Source of the DNA: Rozella allomycis CSF55
Taxonomy: Eukaryota > Rozellomycota
Length of the DNA stretch: 39,788 bases
Assembly: GCA_000442015.1 (NCBI GenBank)
Contig: KE561063.1
Location: forward strand, 1-39,788
Direction of reading: 5' to 3'
The position numbers were made by a program, and so were the translations under genes. Shown here piece by piece: positions 1-10,987 of the stretch. The notes under the pieces are model-generated. The model ran no database searches. It had not been told where the DNA came from and saw only the letters and a program-made list of their open reading frames with translations. Positions within the stretch are counted from its first letter, which is position 1. Each line of letters opens with the position of its first letter.

Positions 1-691
1 CCAGTAGTTGGGGCTGCCGTAGATCCAAATGTTGTTCCAGATGCTGGCGCAGCAGTGCTTCCAAATGTTGTTCCAGTAGTAGGTGCAGTAGATCCAAACG
101 TAGATGGTGCAGTTGAAGAGCCAAACATATTTCCAGTAGTTGGTGCTGCGGTACCTCCAAATGTTAAAGGTGCAGAAGATCCGAATGCAGTTCCAGTATT
201 TGTGTTCCCAAATGTTCCAGTTGACGGAGCACTAGTAGATCCAAAAGTAGATGGCGCTGTTGTATTCCCAAATGCCCCAGTTGCAGGAGCTGCACCAAAN
301 CCAAATGCCCCAGTTGCAGGAGCTGCACCAAAAGCACTCCCGCTGCTGTTAGTATTATTAGTTCCAAAAGTTGCGCCTGTTGTAGTCGGAGCCCCAAATA
401 AACCTGATGATGTATTTCCCGTTTGTTGCGTGTTGAAACCACTTGCCCCTGAGTTTGCAGTTGTCGAAGTTCCAAAGAGTGAATTTCCAGCTTGATTTGA
501 ATTACCACCAAATGAAAAACCGGTGGACGCTGCAGGAGTACTATTTGAACCAAAAGAAAATCCTGGCGTAGTGCTTGTTCCTGAATTGTTATTTCCAAAC
601 GAAAATCCAGTTCCAGTGCTTCCGGTTTGTCCAAAGCTAAATGTTCTTTTATACAAAGAATTGTAGATTACTTTTTTGAAGGGTCTGTCAT
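1..691 (-). CDS. FG-repeat nucleoporin, Nsp1/Nup62-like (5' part; gene runs off the window)
   Basis: This is the N-terminal part of an intrinsically disordered nuclear-pore protein whose Phe-Gly repeats bind transport receptors. I start it at the ATG ending at 691, because a 26-nt intron (646-671) after 20 coding bases joins MTDPSKK to the repeat frame. Near the N-terminus are three FSFG repeats (FxFG type), followed by many TFG, AFG and one GLFG repeat in Ser/Thr/Ala/Gly/Asn-rich spacers. FxFG near the N-terminus favours Nsp1/Nup62 over Nup98, but the C-terminal coiled coil that would settle it lies outside the window. The start overlaps the open 5' extension of the divergent LRR gene. The N at 300 sits between two identical 32-bp units, which may be a contig overlap or real repeats. 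Confidence 0.75.
268..332. repeat. Contig join at N300 with 32-bp flanking repeat
   Basis: Bases 268-299 and 301-332 are identical and are separated by one N. The surrounding gene is itself repetitive, so this join is less clearly an artefact than the others in the window. The reading frame is kept across it. Confidence 0.6.
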
Positions 692-822
692 TTCTAGAGT
701 TTCTGAAATTTCTAACCGAAGCCTTTGGTGGTCATATAAAAAGGAAAATAATGTCATTCAATTTTTTAATATTCTGCATGCTTTGCAAAAGAACCTCCAG
801 TTTTTGGAGAAATTTACTAAAA

Positions 823-1632
823 ATGAACAACACATTTGTACAAAAGTTGACACGTAATGCTAAATTCCAGAAGGCAGTTAAAGAACCCAAAACAATCGTT
901 CATTTTTGTATGCCGCACGAAACAGCAATTCGACATACTCCAGCTTTGGCGACATTTCTTAAAGTGCTTCCTTCTATGAGCAATTTGAAGGTCCTGGATT
1001 TAGATGGTTGTCTTATCGGTGACAATGGCGTGAAACTTCTTGTTGATTGCTTGAATGAATCCAAACTACGACTAGAAATATTGAATCTTTCTCAGAATGA
1101 CCTGGATTGTGATGGATTTAATTATCTGAGCGAAATGTTTCATAGTAGGGCAAAATTAAAAGTTCTACACCTTTATCATAATCCACTTAATATGGAAGGA
1201 AATAAGAATATAGGCGCATTCCTGAGGGCAGTCTCATTATCTGAAACAATTGAAAAAATCGACTTTCAGCATTCCTATATTCTCGAAAATGATGCAAATT
1301 TAGATGTAGTCGAAGATATTATTTTGTTTTGCCCTTCATTGTCGTTATGTGAAATTGAATTTGGACCGTCACCTGATATTGCTGTTCACCGTTGTCGAAA
1401 AGCCCATAAATCACGAATGGCAAATGTCCACATTCTGCAATCATTTGAATTTTTCAGGAGAACGTTTTATGATGTATTCCCTCCTGAAGTATGGCTAAAC
1501 ATAGCCAGATACACGTTTGCATCTCAGCGACTTGGAAAGAAATATCTAGACTATTGTTTTGCCAATAAGCATAAAGAAATAACAGAATTTAGTAGAGAAG
1601 TTAAGGAAATTAAACTCTCATTTCTTCAATAA
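823..1632 (+). CDS. Leucine-rich-repeat protein with F-box-like C-terminus
   Basis: Protein of about 269 aa. Residues around 30-120 hold ribonuclease-inhibitor-type LRRs (LKVLDLDGCLIGDNGVKLL, LEILNLSQNDLDCDG, LKVLHLYHNPLNMEGN). Near residue 225 the segment FPPEVWLNIARYTF resembles the start of an F-box, followed by a charged tail. LRR plus F-box suggests an adaptor for an SCF ubiquitin ligase, but the F-box-like stretch is short and comes last, whereas classical FBXL proteins have it first. The frame is open upstream to 676. I chose the ATG at 823 because the sequence before it is hydrophobic, poorly conserved-looking and overlaps the nucleoporin start. An upstream ATG at 751 or a missed 5' exon is possible. 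No intron is needed inside the model. Confidence 0.6.
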   Translation: MNNTFVQKLTRNAKFQKAVKEPKTIVHFCMPHETAIRHTPALATFLKVLPSMSNLKVLDLDGCLIGDNGVKLLVDCLNESKLRLEILNLSQNDLDCDGFNYLSEMFHSRAKLKVLHLYHNPLNMEGNKNIGAFLRAVSLSETIEKIDFQHSYILENDANLDVVEDIILFCPSLSLCEIEFGPSPDIAVHRCRKAHKSRMANVHILQSFEFFRRTFYDVFPPEVWLNIARYTFASQRLGKKYLDYCFANKHKEITEFSREVKEIKLSFLQ

Positions 1633-1679
1633 ATTAAATTTTGTGACTACAATTTAAGCAATTTTCTGATATCTAAATT

Positions 1680-2428
1680 ATGACCACCCAAGAACAGCAT
1701 CAGAGTAACATTGACAAGATGGTGTTTTCGAGAGCTCACTTTAAATGTATGGCCAATGTAGAAGCTGCAATTAAGAACGGTATTGGGCATTTTAGTTTTG
1801 CAATCTATAGATCCTGGAATTACATATTTGGTACAAGCAATTAATGCTGCTGGTTGTAAATTCAGCTTAAAGCAAATCGTATGTACCGACGAAATAGGGA
1901 ACAAATTTGGTGGGGCGATGAAAAGAGTCTTTCCAGAAGAGAACGAGCCGAAACCTATGATACCTGATATGTCCAAAGATAAAGTAAACTTCAAATTATA
2001 GTGAAGAACTAGATATTAATTAACCAAGACTATGCTGGCATTGTTGATGAAGGAATTACAATTAGGCATGAATTGATTCACGCATTTGATCATTGTCGCA
2101 TTAAGGATCTAAATGAGAACGATTGTTACAAAATTGCATGCACAGAAGTAATGATAATTATTTATTTTCAAAGGTTAGGGCGGCAAATCTTAGCGGAGAG
2201 TGTAAATTTACCAAAGAGTTTATGGGTGCGACAAAGTATTCATTAAGTTTTTTGGGGCGGAAAGTATCATGTGTTAGAAGAAATGCTATCAAATCTTTGA
2301 TGGGGTTACCTCAGTGCGCATTAAAGGCGCATGAATTTGTAGACGCAGTGCTGACATCGTGCTACTTGGACACAGCACCTCTTCCGTCAGTCTTCGACTA
2401 TCCGACGCCTGAAACATCAAGTGAATAA
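1680..2428 (+). CDS. ATP23: Mitochondrial inner-membrane metalloprotease Atp23
   Basis: Protein of about 220 aa after removing introns 1780-1810 (31 nt), 1984-2012 (29 nt) and 2148-2173 (26 nt). The zinc-protease motif HELIHAFDHCR is intact, and the family signature EVRAANLSGEC follows it directly across the third intron. Further family marks are the AAGC and CTDEIGNKFGG segments upstream and CVRRNAIKSL downstream. In yeast Atp23 processes Atp6 and helps assemble the F1Fo ATP synthase, and with Prelid/Ups partners degrades intermembrane-space proteins; it acts in the intermembrane space. The start at 1680 gives the first ATG 48 bp after the LRR stop. The 3' end converges on PAM16 with only 25 bp between stop codons. 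Confidence 0.92.
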
Positions 2429-2453
2429 AATTAAATATAGTAGTTATTTATAT

Positions 2454-2894
2454 TTATGATTGGGGCTTTTCAATGCTTTTGATTTGTTCTTGATATGATT
2501 TCAAATCAATTCCTCTTTCTAGAAGAATTCTCTGTTTAGCCCTCACAACTTTGGCTTGTAAATAAAATGATCCATTGACGGACTTATCATTGACCTTATA
2601 TAAATGTTGGTATCTTTTTTCAATTTCTTCTATATTTGCATCATCTTTAACATTCAAAATTTTCAAGGCCTCGTCTAGTTGCATTCCTGTGACACTGTAT
2701 CCTGAATTTGATTTTGATGATGCGCCCTGATTAGGCTTTGCGGCGTCTTTTTACACAGAAATTTTAACCTTACTAACTATTGCTTGTTTATATGCTGATG
2801 AAAGTGCTCTACCTAAAATAGTTGCACTTGATATCAAAAGTCTGGCGAATAATTTTCCACTCTAAACTTTTCTTTTTAATATTAAACTTACCAT
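2454..2894 (-). CDS. PAM16: Pam16/Tim16, J-like subunit of the mitochondrial import motor
   Basis: Protein of about 127 aa after removing introns 2862-2891 (30 nt) and 2747-2773 (27 nt). The first exon is only the ATG. The hydrophobic N-terminus with LGRALSSAYKQA and the degenerate J domain (MQLDEALKILNV, then YKVNDKSVNGSFYLQAKVVR) are diagnostic. The J domain lacks the HPD triad, carrying DKS at that place, as expected for Pam16, which restrains Pam18 stimulation of mtHsp70 at the TIM23 channel. A Ser/Asn-rich linker joins the two parts. Length matches the family. ATP23, another mitochondrial protein gene, lies tail to tail with it. Confidence 0.92.
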
Positions 2895-3052
2895 TTTAGG
2901 TACAATAGATATAAATTAAGGAAACGGAAATGTCGTTTCTGAAAATTCAGTTTCTATAACGGGAGGACTTCAAAATTTGATGCAGACATGTATTATGAGA
3001 CAACTGTTATCCCTTAAAATAATATATCAACATTTTCATTAAAGATTGTTTA

Positions 3053-4549
3053 TTAAAGGAATTTAGCGTAATAGTCTTGTGTTTTTCGATTCTTTATTTC
3101 GGAAATCACATATCTTATGTTATTTGTATTCAATTCACTAGATAATTTTTGGGTCGTGTCACTAAATGGGAATATCTTGCGAAACTGACCAACTTCGAAT
3201 GGGTGTCTTTGGTTAGGTTTGAAATTATCACGTTTTGCCTTTTTTGTTGGAATAGCCTGATTAGTTTTTGTATTTAGAGATGTTATTGAAGTTTTGCTTC
3301 TGCTAATAGCCGGAAGACTTTGCTTTTCTTCCACCTCATTTTCATTTTCTAATAGATCCAGGATATCATTCAGTAGAGGCTGTTTTTTTTAAAAATCATG
3401 TTGTTACTGCCTTAATTTGCAGATCAACGTCACAATCGATGGTTAGAGCCGGACTAAAATTAACCTCCAGAATCCAAGGTTTCAAGTTTTGGTCAATTAT
3501 AATGTCTATAATTAAGAGACATCACTTTTACCGAACCCATACAATTCAAAGCAATTGGTAACTTTTGGTATTTCTTGTGCTATCGGTATTATAGTTAATA
3601 GAATGATGTTTATAATTTTGCACCAAATAGGTTTGAAATCAATGCCACACGCTTCAAGATGTCGACGCAATTTCTTTAACGTCCATTTGCAACCATTCCC
3701 AATTCCATCCTTATTCTTATTTAAATTTGGCGAAAACTTATTGATGGAGGTGTTGGTCAGATGAGAAAACACGTTATCGAGTCTATTTTCACAAAATCTA
3801 TGACTAATAATGAAATCTAATACTTTTCTGTCGCAAATCGGGCCATACCCTCTTCGTATATGTAAATGACCAACGGATGATAGCTGGTCACTATAACATA
3901 ACATCGAAGATCAAACTTGTATCCTGAAACTAAAAGAGCATTCTTGATATATCTTTGTAACACAGTACTATAAGATTAATTATATCATGATACTTTCCTG
4001 CATATGTCAGCTCGTGTAAGTTTTTAAAGAGGAAAATACCTTTGCCTTGTGATTGATCTGGAGGTTTACAAAGCCATATCGCCTATAAGTTATCGTTTGT
4101 TTAAATTTACATTTTCGTTAATGTCCTTATCTTTTGCATAAACAGATAGAAATTTTTTGTATTCATTTGGGATGATAAATGTTTCAGGGAAAAAATCGTA
4201 AATACTTCCATGGACCATTTTTAAGCGCCTTAATATTCGAAAAAGAGAATCCTTTAACAAAATCAACAAACATTTACCTTCCTAGTCATCATTATTGACC
4301 TCGGAAAGTGATTCAGCTTTTGGTGATCTTGAAGATTTTCGTATTCTAATTTCGTGTATCTACTGCCTTTCCAAGTTAAATTCCAATATGGACTTTGATT
4401 TTCAATGTATTCTTTCCACCCTATTCAATCGGGAACTCTAATGTACCCCTTGACTCCAATATCTGTTTTAATAGCTCTGGTCCGTTTTCAGATATTCTAT
4501 AATATTTATCTTCTTTATCTGGTTTGGAATGGAGGTAATTTTTTAACAT
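3053..4549 (-). CDS. Tubulin tyrosine ligase-like protein, TTLL2/TTLL9-like glutamylase
   Basis: About 436 aa after removing seven introns: 4421-4446, 4252-4277, 4083-4110, 3968-3993, 3798-3823, 3506-3531 and 3380-3407. The order of TTL-family motifs is complete: an N-terminal [15 protein letters not shown] segment, [18 protein letters not shown] (ATP-binding loop), [45 protein letters not shown], and [18 protein letters not shown] followed by [14 protein letters not shown]. The last motif supplies the Mg-ATP ligands. TTLL2- and TTLL9-type enzymes add glutamates to tubulin, mainly in axonemes. After the catalytic core there is a basic, probably microtubule-binding tail of about 90 aa. The start is the first in-frame ATG, 58 bp after the cyclase stop. 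Confidence 0.88.
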
Positions 4550-4607
4550 TCAATAGTTGTCATGGAGATGTAGAGTGAAATGTAAGTGCTTTAGAAAATT
4601 CGTTTAT

Positions 4608-7530
4608 TTAAAAGGTTTCGTCTGTGTGAACATCCGTATCTTTTCCATTGATAATAAAATTTTCATTTTCATTAATGGCGACATTGCTGTAACTGCGAGA
4701 ATCAACCAATGTGGTCGGCTCAAAACCAGTCAATCCTTTAAGCCAGTAAGTAGTTGCCAAAAATATGTTAATTTAAACTCTTACCTTCACTTTGGGATCA
4801 GTCCTTTTTTCAGTAATAAATGGGCCCAAAGAATGTAATAATTGATTTGTTTTCTCTGATATTTGAATGCTCATGGGTTCCGAAGTGCTTTCCATCTTAG
4901 ATGCAAACGTAACTGTTTCTCCAAACAGACAGTAACGCGGCATTTTTATACCAACTACACCAGTTACAACAGGACCTACTTTTACAAACGAAATGTTGCA
5001 TACCAGAGTGTAAACCGATTCTAATCCTCAATTGATAATCTGGCATATGAGGGACTTTAAATCTCTTTATTCCTTCAAGCAAATGTAATGACATTTTAGC
5101 GATTTCATAAGCATGTTTATCTCCATTTCTTTTCGGTAACCCGGATGCAACCATATAGCTATCACCTATTGTCTCTACTTTATAAACGTCATATTGTTCT
5201 ATTATCTCGTCAAACATGGTGTAAAGATCGTTTAATAAATGGACAATTTGCACTGGTGAACTTTGACTAGAAAGAGTAGTATATCCAACAATGTCTGAAT
5301 AGAAAATAGTGCACATGTCAAAGTTTTCGGCCGGAATTGTTTCCCCTGCTTGAAGACTATCAACTATTTGTGCAGGAAGAATTTGCTTCAAAAGATTTTT
5401 GGCTTTTTTCTTTGCGGTACCGAGATCTGCAATTATTGATTTTACTTGATCATCTTTGGCTTTATACAATCTTTCCTTTTCTTCCTTTTCAAGCTTTATT
5501 CTTGTGAGATCTCTTACAATACCAGTAAATACACGAAAATCAGCTTCCTTTACCTCACTTAAAGAAAGACTTATCGGAAATAGTGTCCCATCTTTTTTCT
5601 TAGCAGTTACCTCTCTTGTTTTACCGACGACCTTTTTGATTCCAGTAGAAAGATAATTGGATATATATTGATCATGTTGAATAGCATGTTCCTGGGGCAT
5701 TAAGATACTCACATTTTGGTTTACCACTTCTTCCGATTTATAACCAAACATTAATTCCGCAGCGGGATTAAATCTTTGTATGATTCCTTCTGTTGTGATT
5801 CCTATAACTCCGTCAAGCACCGTGTTCAGTACAGATTGAAGCAGTTGTTTCTCCATCACCATCTTCCGTTCTGCCTGTCGCATGTTTGCATCCATTTGCG
5901 TTTCCCTCATCTGAACATTTATTATTTCATCAATTTCATTCTTTTGGGAAGTTCTTAGTGCTTTTATATCATGTTCATGATATTGGTCCAATAAGATTAG
6001 CGCTTCAGTATGTTGGACCTTTAGCTGTGATAGTTCTTGGCCTTGTTTCGCTTTTAAATCATTGAGTTGACGCCTACTTTTATTGATCAGTTCTTCGTGA
6101 TTATGGTGCAAATCTTGTAACTGGGATTCCAAGTTCTTTATTTGGGTGTCGTTTTCTCCTCTATCGAATGCCATGTCCATATCACTTGCAGCGCCATCGA
6201 AAACTGATAATTCGTCCATTTTCGAACTTGACATTGATCTTGCACTCAGCCTGGAAGAGTTGTCGACTCTATTCTTCATATCTTTCATTGCAAGAGGCTC
6301 TGGAACTTCATCATCTTCACCTTCCTCGATTATATTATCTTCAGAAGAGCTCAACATGTTTAATTGCCACCTTTTAGCTCTAACTGAAGATTGGGTCTTG
6401 TGATCGTTCAACAGGACTTTCATTTGAGCTTTGTGGGTTAACTTCATCTTTTTAATCTCCGCAGCATGTTCAGCCTTTAATTTAAGAAGTTTTATACTTT
6501 CTTGAAGTGATAACATCTTATCCTTGCTGGCATGAATTTGAATTTGATCTGACCGAAGAGCATCCTGATAAGCGACAGAGTGGGAAAGCTGTAACATGTG
6601 GGCTTCTTCAAAAAATGAGTCTTCTTTTTCAATTCTCTCATGTCTTTGTCTTAGCTCTAGCGCTTGCAACTCCCTTAACTGCTCACCTTTCTTTTTGTTA
6701 ATAGACTTCAATTGTGCCACTGTAAACTCAAACTCTTTTCTTTTGTCCTCCTTTTCTTCTTCTTTTAAGTGTCTTATTTCAAATTCAAATAGCATTCTTT
6801 GATTGGCTATATGTCGTTCTTGTTCTGCTTCCCTTTGCTTTTGTTGCCGTGAATGATGAGCTTCGACATGGAGAATAAGTGCATCGTTTCCTGCTCTTCT
6901 TTCTTTGATTGTTTGCTTTAACGATACATATGCATTTTTGGCAGCCACCTCTCGATGTATTCTTTCTGTTTGACTCTTAATTTCTCTATATTGTTCTTTT
7001 TGCATTTTCTTTTGATTTCTTCGCTCAATCCGTTCTTTTATCAATTTTTCATGAAGCTCCCTCTTTTCTTGCAATTCAAACTGTTGCCTCTCCAATAGTT
7101 TCGAGACTTCCATTTCATTGCGACTTTTGCAAAAGGCCTCCTCTTCTTTTTTGGCAAATTCCATTTCAGCTAACTGTATTTGTTGAGCTATAGCATCAGC
7201 TTCTATTCTTAAGTTCTTTGCTAATTCAATGGCCATGTTTGTTTGTTCCTTTCTTTGTGAGGCGGCAAGGGCTAACTCATGCGATACAAGATGAGAAGAA
7301 GAGTTTTCCTGGATTGAGGGTGAAACGGATATGTCATTTAAGGGTTCAGTCTTTTTCTCAGGTATTTCTTTCAGATAATCAATGGATTGCAACATTTTGT
7401 CTAGTGAAAGGGATTGTGATCGGTCATTAAGCCCTTGGCTCTGCGTGTTGTCAACTGAAATAGTACCGAGGAATGATTGCCTTTTCTTATTCCCAGAAAT
7501 TCTTCTTGGTAATGGTTCCGTTTGACTCAT
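4608..7530 (-). CDS. Soluble guanylyl cyclase: coiled coil + PAS + class III cyclase domain
   Basis: About 955 aa. Residues about 70-560 are almost continuous coiled coil, interrupted near residues 375-445 by an acidic and Ser-rich stretch. A PAS domain follows (about 565-680; [32 protein letters not shown]), then a helical linker and the catalytic domain from about 738. Both metal aspartates are present ([12 protein letters not shown] and ETIGDSYMV). The purine-selecting residues are those of guanylyl cyclases: Glu in KVETIGD and Cys in PRYCLFGE, so cGMP is the expected product. No membrane segment is seen. Introns are 4976-5003 (28 nt) and 4758-4784 (27 nt, ending TG rather than AG). The second intron is needed to reach TTYWLKG, the conserved domain end. 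The ATG at 7530 is 57 bp after the HDDC2 stop. Confidence 0.9.
4758..4784 (-). other. Last intron of the guanylyl cyclase with non-AG 3' end
   Basis: The donor is GTAAGA and the 27-nt length is typical here, but the intron ends TTTTTG where all other introns end AG. Skipping it is the only way to join DPKVK to the conserved TTYWLKG. If it is retained, translation stops three codons later. A single missing A in the T-rich run would restore a normal TAG. Confidence 0.6.
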
Positions 7531-7586
7531 TAAAAATATAGGCGGTATCCAAGATAAACGATGTAACAACACCTTATAAATTTTAT

Positions 7587-8359
7587 TTAACTTTGCAAAT
7601 GAACTGTGTTATTCTTAGTCCGTACTTCCAATTCTTTTAAAATCTGTAGGAATTTTGTATTTGTGATTTTAGGCATTGCAGATTCCCAAAAACTACCGAA
7701 ATCAATTTGGTACTCTACAATATCGAAACTCCATACTTACTTTCTTTGTATGAAAAGGCTTGCAGGAGCATTTCCAACTTGTCTATTTGTTTGACAAATT
7801 GGGACTCTGATGTGCGTCCTTCCTCGTATTCAAAATACAATTCTTTAATTAATTGAAATCTAGTACCGACCAGATTATTCATTAACAATATTGCATCCTG
7901 TTGGAAAAACAAACAATATAGTACCTTTTCAAGATCATGCTTAACTGAAAACTTTGGATCATGCGGAGTAATGTCACCGACTATAGCTTCGGCGAGATCG
8001 TGAACCGCGGCAATCATGACACACTTTGATACATCTAAATCTCTTCTATCTTGTTCGAAGAGCATAGCAATAATAGCCATTCGATGCATATGATCTGCAA
8101 TAGATTCAGGATTTGGAACGCCCTTGCGTACCCACCCAGTTCTCTTTTCACTCTAATTTAAGAGATCAAACTGTAAAGTTACCTTCAAAGTTTCAATCAA
8201 TAGCAGAAAATCAACCATTCCTTTAACATTAAATTCAGACACATCCTCATGGCTCTCTAACTTGGTTTTAGCCAACTTTTGATGTAAAGATGGAGAATGT
8301 TTGGTAAGATTTAAAAGCTCGTTTAGTTCTGAAGCGTCAAGCGAAACGTTAAATTTCAT
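7587..8359 (-). CDS. HDDC2: HD-domain 5'-deoxynucleotidase, HDDC2/YGK1 family
   Basis: About 238 aa after removing introns 8153-8182 (30 nt) and 7715-7740 (26 nt). The HD superfamily residues are present in order: His in IADHMHRMA, the HD pair in AAVHDLAEAIVGD, and Asp in QIDKLEMLLQAF. The KRTGWVRKGVPNPESIADH segment is characteristic of HDDC2. These metal-dependent enzymes remove the 5' phosphate from deoxyribonucleoside monophosphates. The gene lies between the phosphodiesterase (40 bp upstream) and guanylyl cyclase (57 bp downstream) on one strand. That position raises, but does not prove, a role with nucleotides of the cyclic-nucleotide pathway. The start is the ATG at 8359; about 70 residues precede the HD core. 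Confidence 0.88.
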
Positions 8360-8398
8360 GAAAAAGGTAAAACTCTCCACATGAAAAAGGAAGTAAAT

Positions 8399-10846
8399 TT
8401 ATTTCATTATCTCTGGAAATTTATATGGAATGCCGACGTCTTCTTCTTCCTTTTTAGATTTCCAATAGTCCTTGTTCATCTTTAAGTTTTCCATCACTTC
8501 AGGCATCGGTAAGTAGTTATTGAACGCATCAAAAATTGGCCAGCAAATAAAATCGATAAATCCAACCTGTGCAGCGGCAACTTTAGCAGTATCACGATCC
8601 ATAAAAGGAGAAATTGGAAGACCCAATTTCTTTTCTTGATCTCCTTGATTGAAAAACTCATCTATGCACATCTTGCTCCATCTTAAATGAGTTTTCAAAG
8701 GTCTTGTTGGATGATTTACGTCACCACATTTAACAAGAACCTTGCATAAAACCAATTTGTCATCCATCTTATTTTGTGGCTGGAAATCTTCTTTTTGGGC
8801 GATCTATGTGAATCAAAATCTTAATATATACCTTTGCTTTAAAGGTAGAAACGAATTGAAAATGTAAACTAAGATCTGTTGCGAGGACGCATTCAATGAC
8901 CCATTGTCTAAACTGCTTAAAGTCCGCCTTGGAAAGACCTGCGAGAAAGTTATTTCCAGCTTTTTCCATAATCAAGAAGGAGGCAGAAACGTGATGATTT
9001 TCTAAGACTGACTTATCATTGTACAACAAAGCTTTGGGATCAGAACTATTGATGAGGAAATTGTTATTGACACCAGGGTGGTCATAATCATGAATCGCTG
9101 CTGCGATGTAAATAATTAATTGATCTAAAGGATTAAGTAGATCAATAAAAAACTCATCAGCCATGTAGTATTGAACTGCCTGGAGAACGTCCGCAGCATG
9201 CATGTGATTGTGGTCTATAATATTACAATTAATAAATTACATGGATTCGATTTGTGGTAGTTAGCTTGAATGTTTGACAAGAAATTTATGAATTTAAGCG
9301 GATCTATGTGAAAATTCTGTATCAATCCATTTTGAGTGAAAAAATGAAATCCAAGAACAAGAAGAGGGCTTTCTTTCGATATAAAATTAAAATCTAAGGC
9401 GGTGAAATCCCATTTGAGAACGTTCTCTAAAGCATTTCGGCACTGAACGATTTCTTCTTCCTGTAATTTCAAAACTTCTTTTAAAACAGTATTTAATGCA
9501 GAGTCTCCTCCAAGATATTTGCTTCCAATTTGGCTTCCTCTCACTAATGTAGTTAAGCCCTGTGAACTTCCTTTCGGACTTACGTCATTGTTTTTCTTTT
9601 TGCTGGCTAGTTCAGTAAACAGCCATTGCTAATTGTAAAATTAAAACAATTTTACTTGCGTGTTAAGATCTAATTTCACTTGATTGTCTTTGACCTGTGC
9701 TGCTAAATCAGGGGCCAATAGGTCTGGAGATTTTAATAGGCCTTGAACGTCACAAATACATTGAAATACAAACCTATCCAACGATGGCTGATTTAATAGC
9801 TGGCTAAGTATGCTTTGAGCTTTCTGCAGCGGATTAGAGAAGTCAGCGCCGTCGACGTTCATATATGAATTCTTTATAACATGTAATTGGTCTTTCAGGT
9901 TCTTATTTTTTTCATCCAAGTGATCTGCCTGAAGGAAAATTGATCTTGCGAATTTCTCCGATTCCCATACTAAAAAGTTAGTGATGATCCAAGCACAAAC
10001 AGCGAATGCTGATGTCAATGTCATATTACTGACTTCTCTGAATGATAATTGAATAATGAAAGCGACCAATAGGATGGTCGAAGAGGCAAGAGTATAGATA
10101 AAGCGAATTCTATATAGTAAATGCAATGCAAACAGTATTAATGTGAAATTTAAAGCTTCAAAACTATTAGATAATCTTGAATAGTCAACTATTCTTGGCC
10201 TAATAACCGTTTGAGAAATTGTAACACACAATATAATAAAGACACCGATATGTTGCATATAATTTTCCATGATTTTTGGCCGTCTTGATGCTAATATCCC
10301 TATAATTATCGGGAGTTCTATTCCTAACGAAACGAGCAGCGCATCAGGGGTGGAAGAGTATACACTACAAGTCTTATCATCTTTACACGGTGAGCAAAAC
10401 CACCCTGTCGGACAAAAGTTTGGATTAGATCGAATGTAGGACTCTGTTAAAGCAATTGTATTGACCCACGCCTTGCTCTGAATTTGACTTCCAAGAATTG
10501 CAATTATGTAAAAGAGAGCAAAGATAACTGCCAATATATAGGAAAAGTTTCGCCAAGAAGAAAGAAATCTGCCTACAAAAAATTTTCTAAATTTTTCTTC
10601 ACGTGTCGGATCTAAAAATGCTAATGTGTATTTGTTTCTCTCGAAATCATTGAAATTTAAGCTTTTGGTAGATAATCCGTTTTTTAATGGGATGGCATGC
10701 TCCGTATTATTGATCGGAATTTTTGAAACCAAAGGTATAGGCAAAGGTGGCTCTCTTATTGTAGGCAAGAGAATTGAATTTGCAGGCGCAGATTTTCTTC
10801 TTAATTGTTGTAAGCCTTGAGCCCCCGTTTGAGCTTGGAGTGACAT
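8399..10846 (-). CDS. Membrane-anchored class I cyclic-nucleotide phosphodiesterase
   Basis: About 788 aa after removing introns 9629-9655, 9215-9240 and 8804-8831. The N-terminal 90 residues are Pro/Ser-rich. Six hydrophobic segments follow (about residues 100-295), with a Cys-rich loop after the first one (CPTGWFCSPC, then TC). The catalytic half has every class I PDE signature: YHNHMHAADVLQ, HDYDHPGVNN, LENHHVS, ATDLSLHF, CGDVNHPTRP, and the nucleotide-binding Gln in AAQVGFIDFICWPIFDAF. It should hydrolyse cAMP or cGMP at a membrane; specificity cannot be read from the sequence. The ATG at 10846 is the first one, 188 bp from the divergent DBF4 start. With the cyclase two genes downstream it suggests a local cGMP module. 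Confidence 0.9.
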
Positions 10847-10987
10847 GACCGATACAAAAACTCGCTCACGACGATGGTAACCAAGCAATTTTGATATAAA
10901 GAGTTATAACTTTTATGCATCAAATATTTTATATGAATTAAGGGTATTCTCCATTTATGAAAATTCTGAGAGAAATGTAAAGTTCAA

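Noticed and set aside
55-495. Long plus-strand ORF rich in PNVxVxGA repeats
   Set aside because: It is the antisense of the FG-repeat nucleoporin; the minus strand gives FSFG/TFG repeats and a spliced ATG, which explains the periodicity.
7587-10846. A single fused phosphodiesterase-HDDC2 protein or a bacterial-type operon
   Set aside because: Each gene has its own ATG and stop with AT-rich gaps of 40-58 bp; close spacing is the rule across the window and does not imply an operon.
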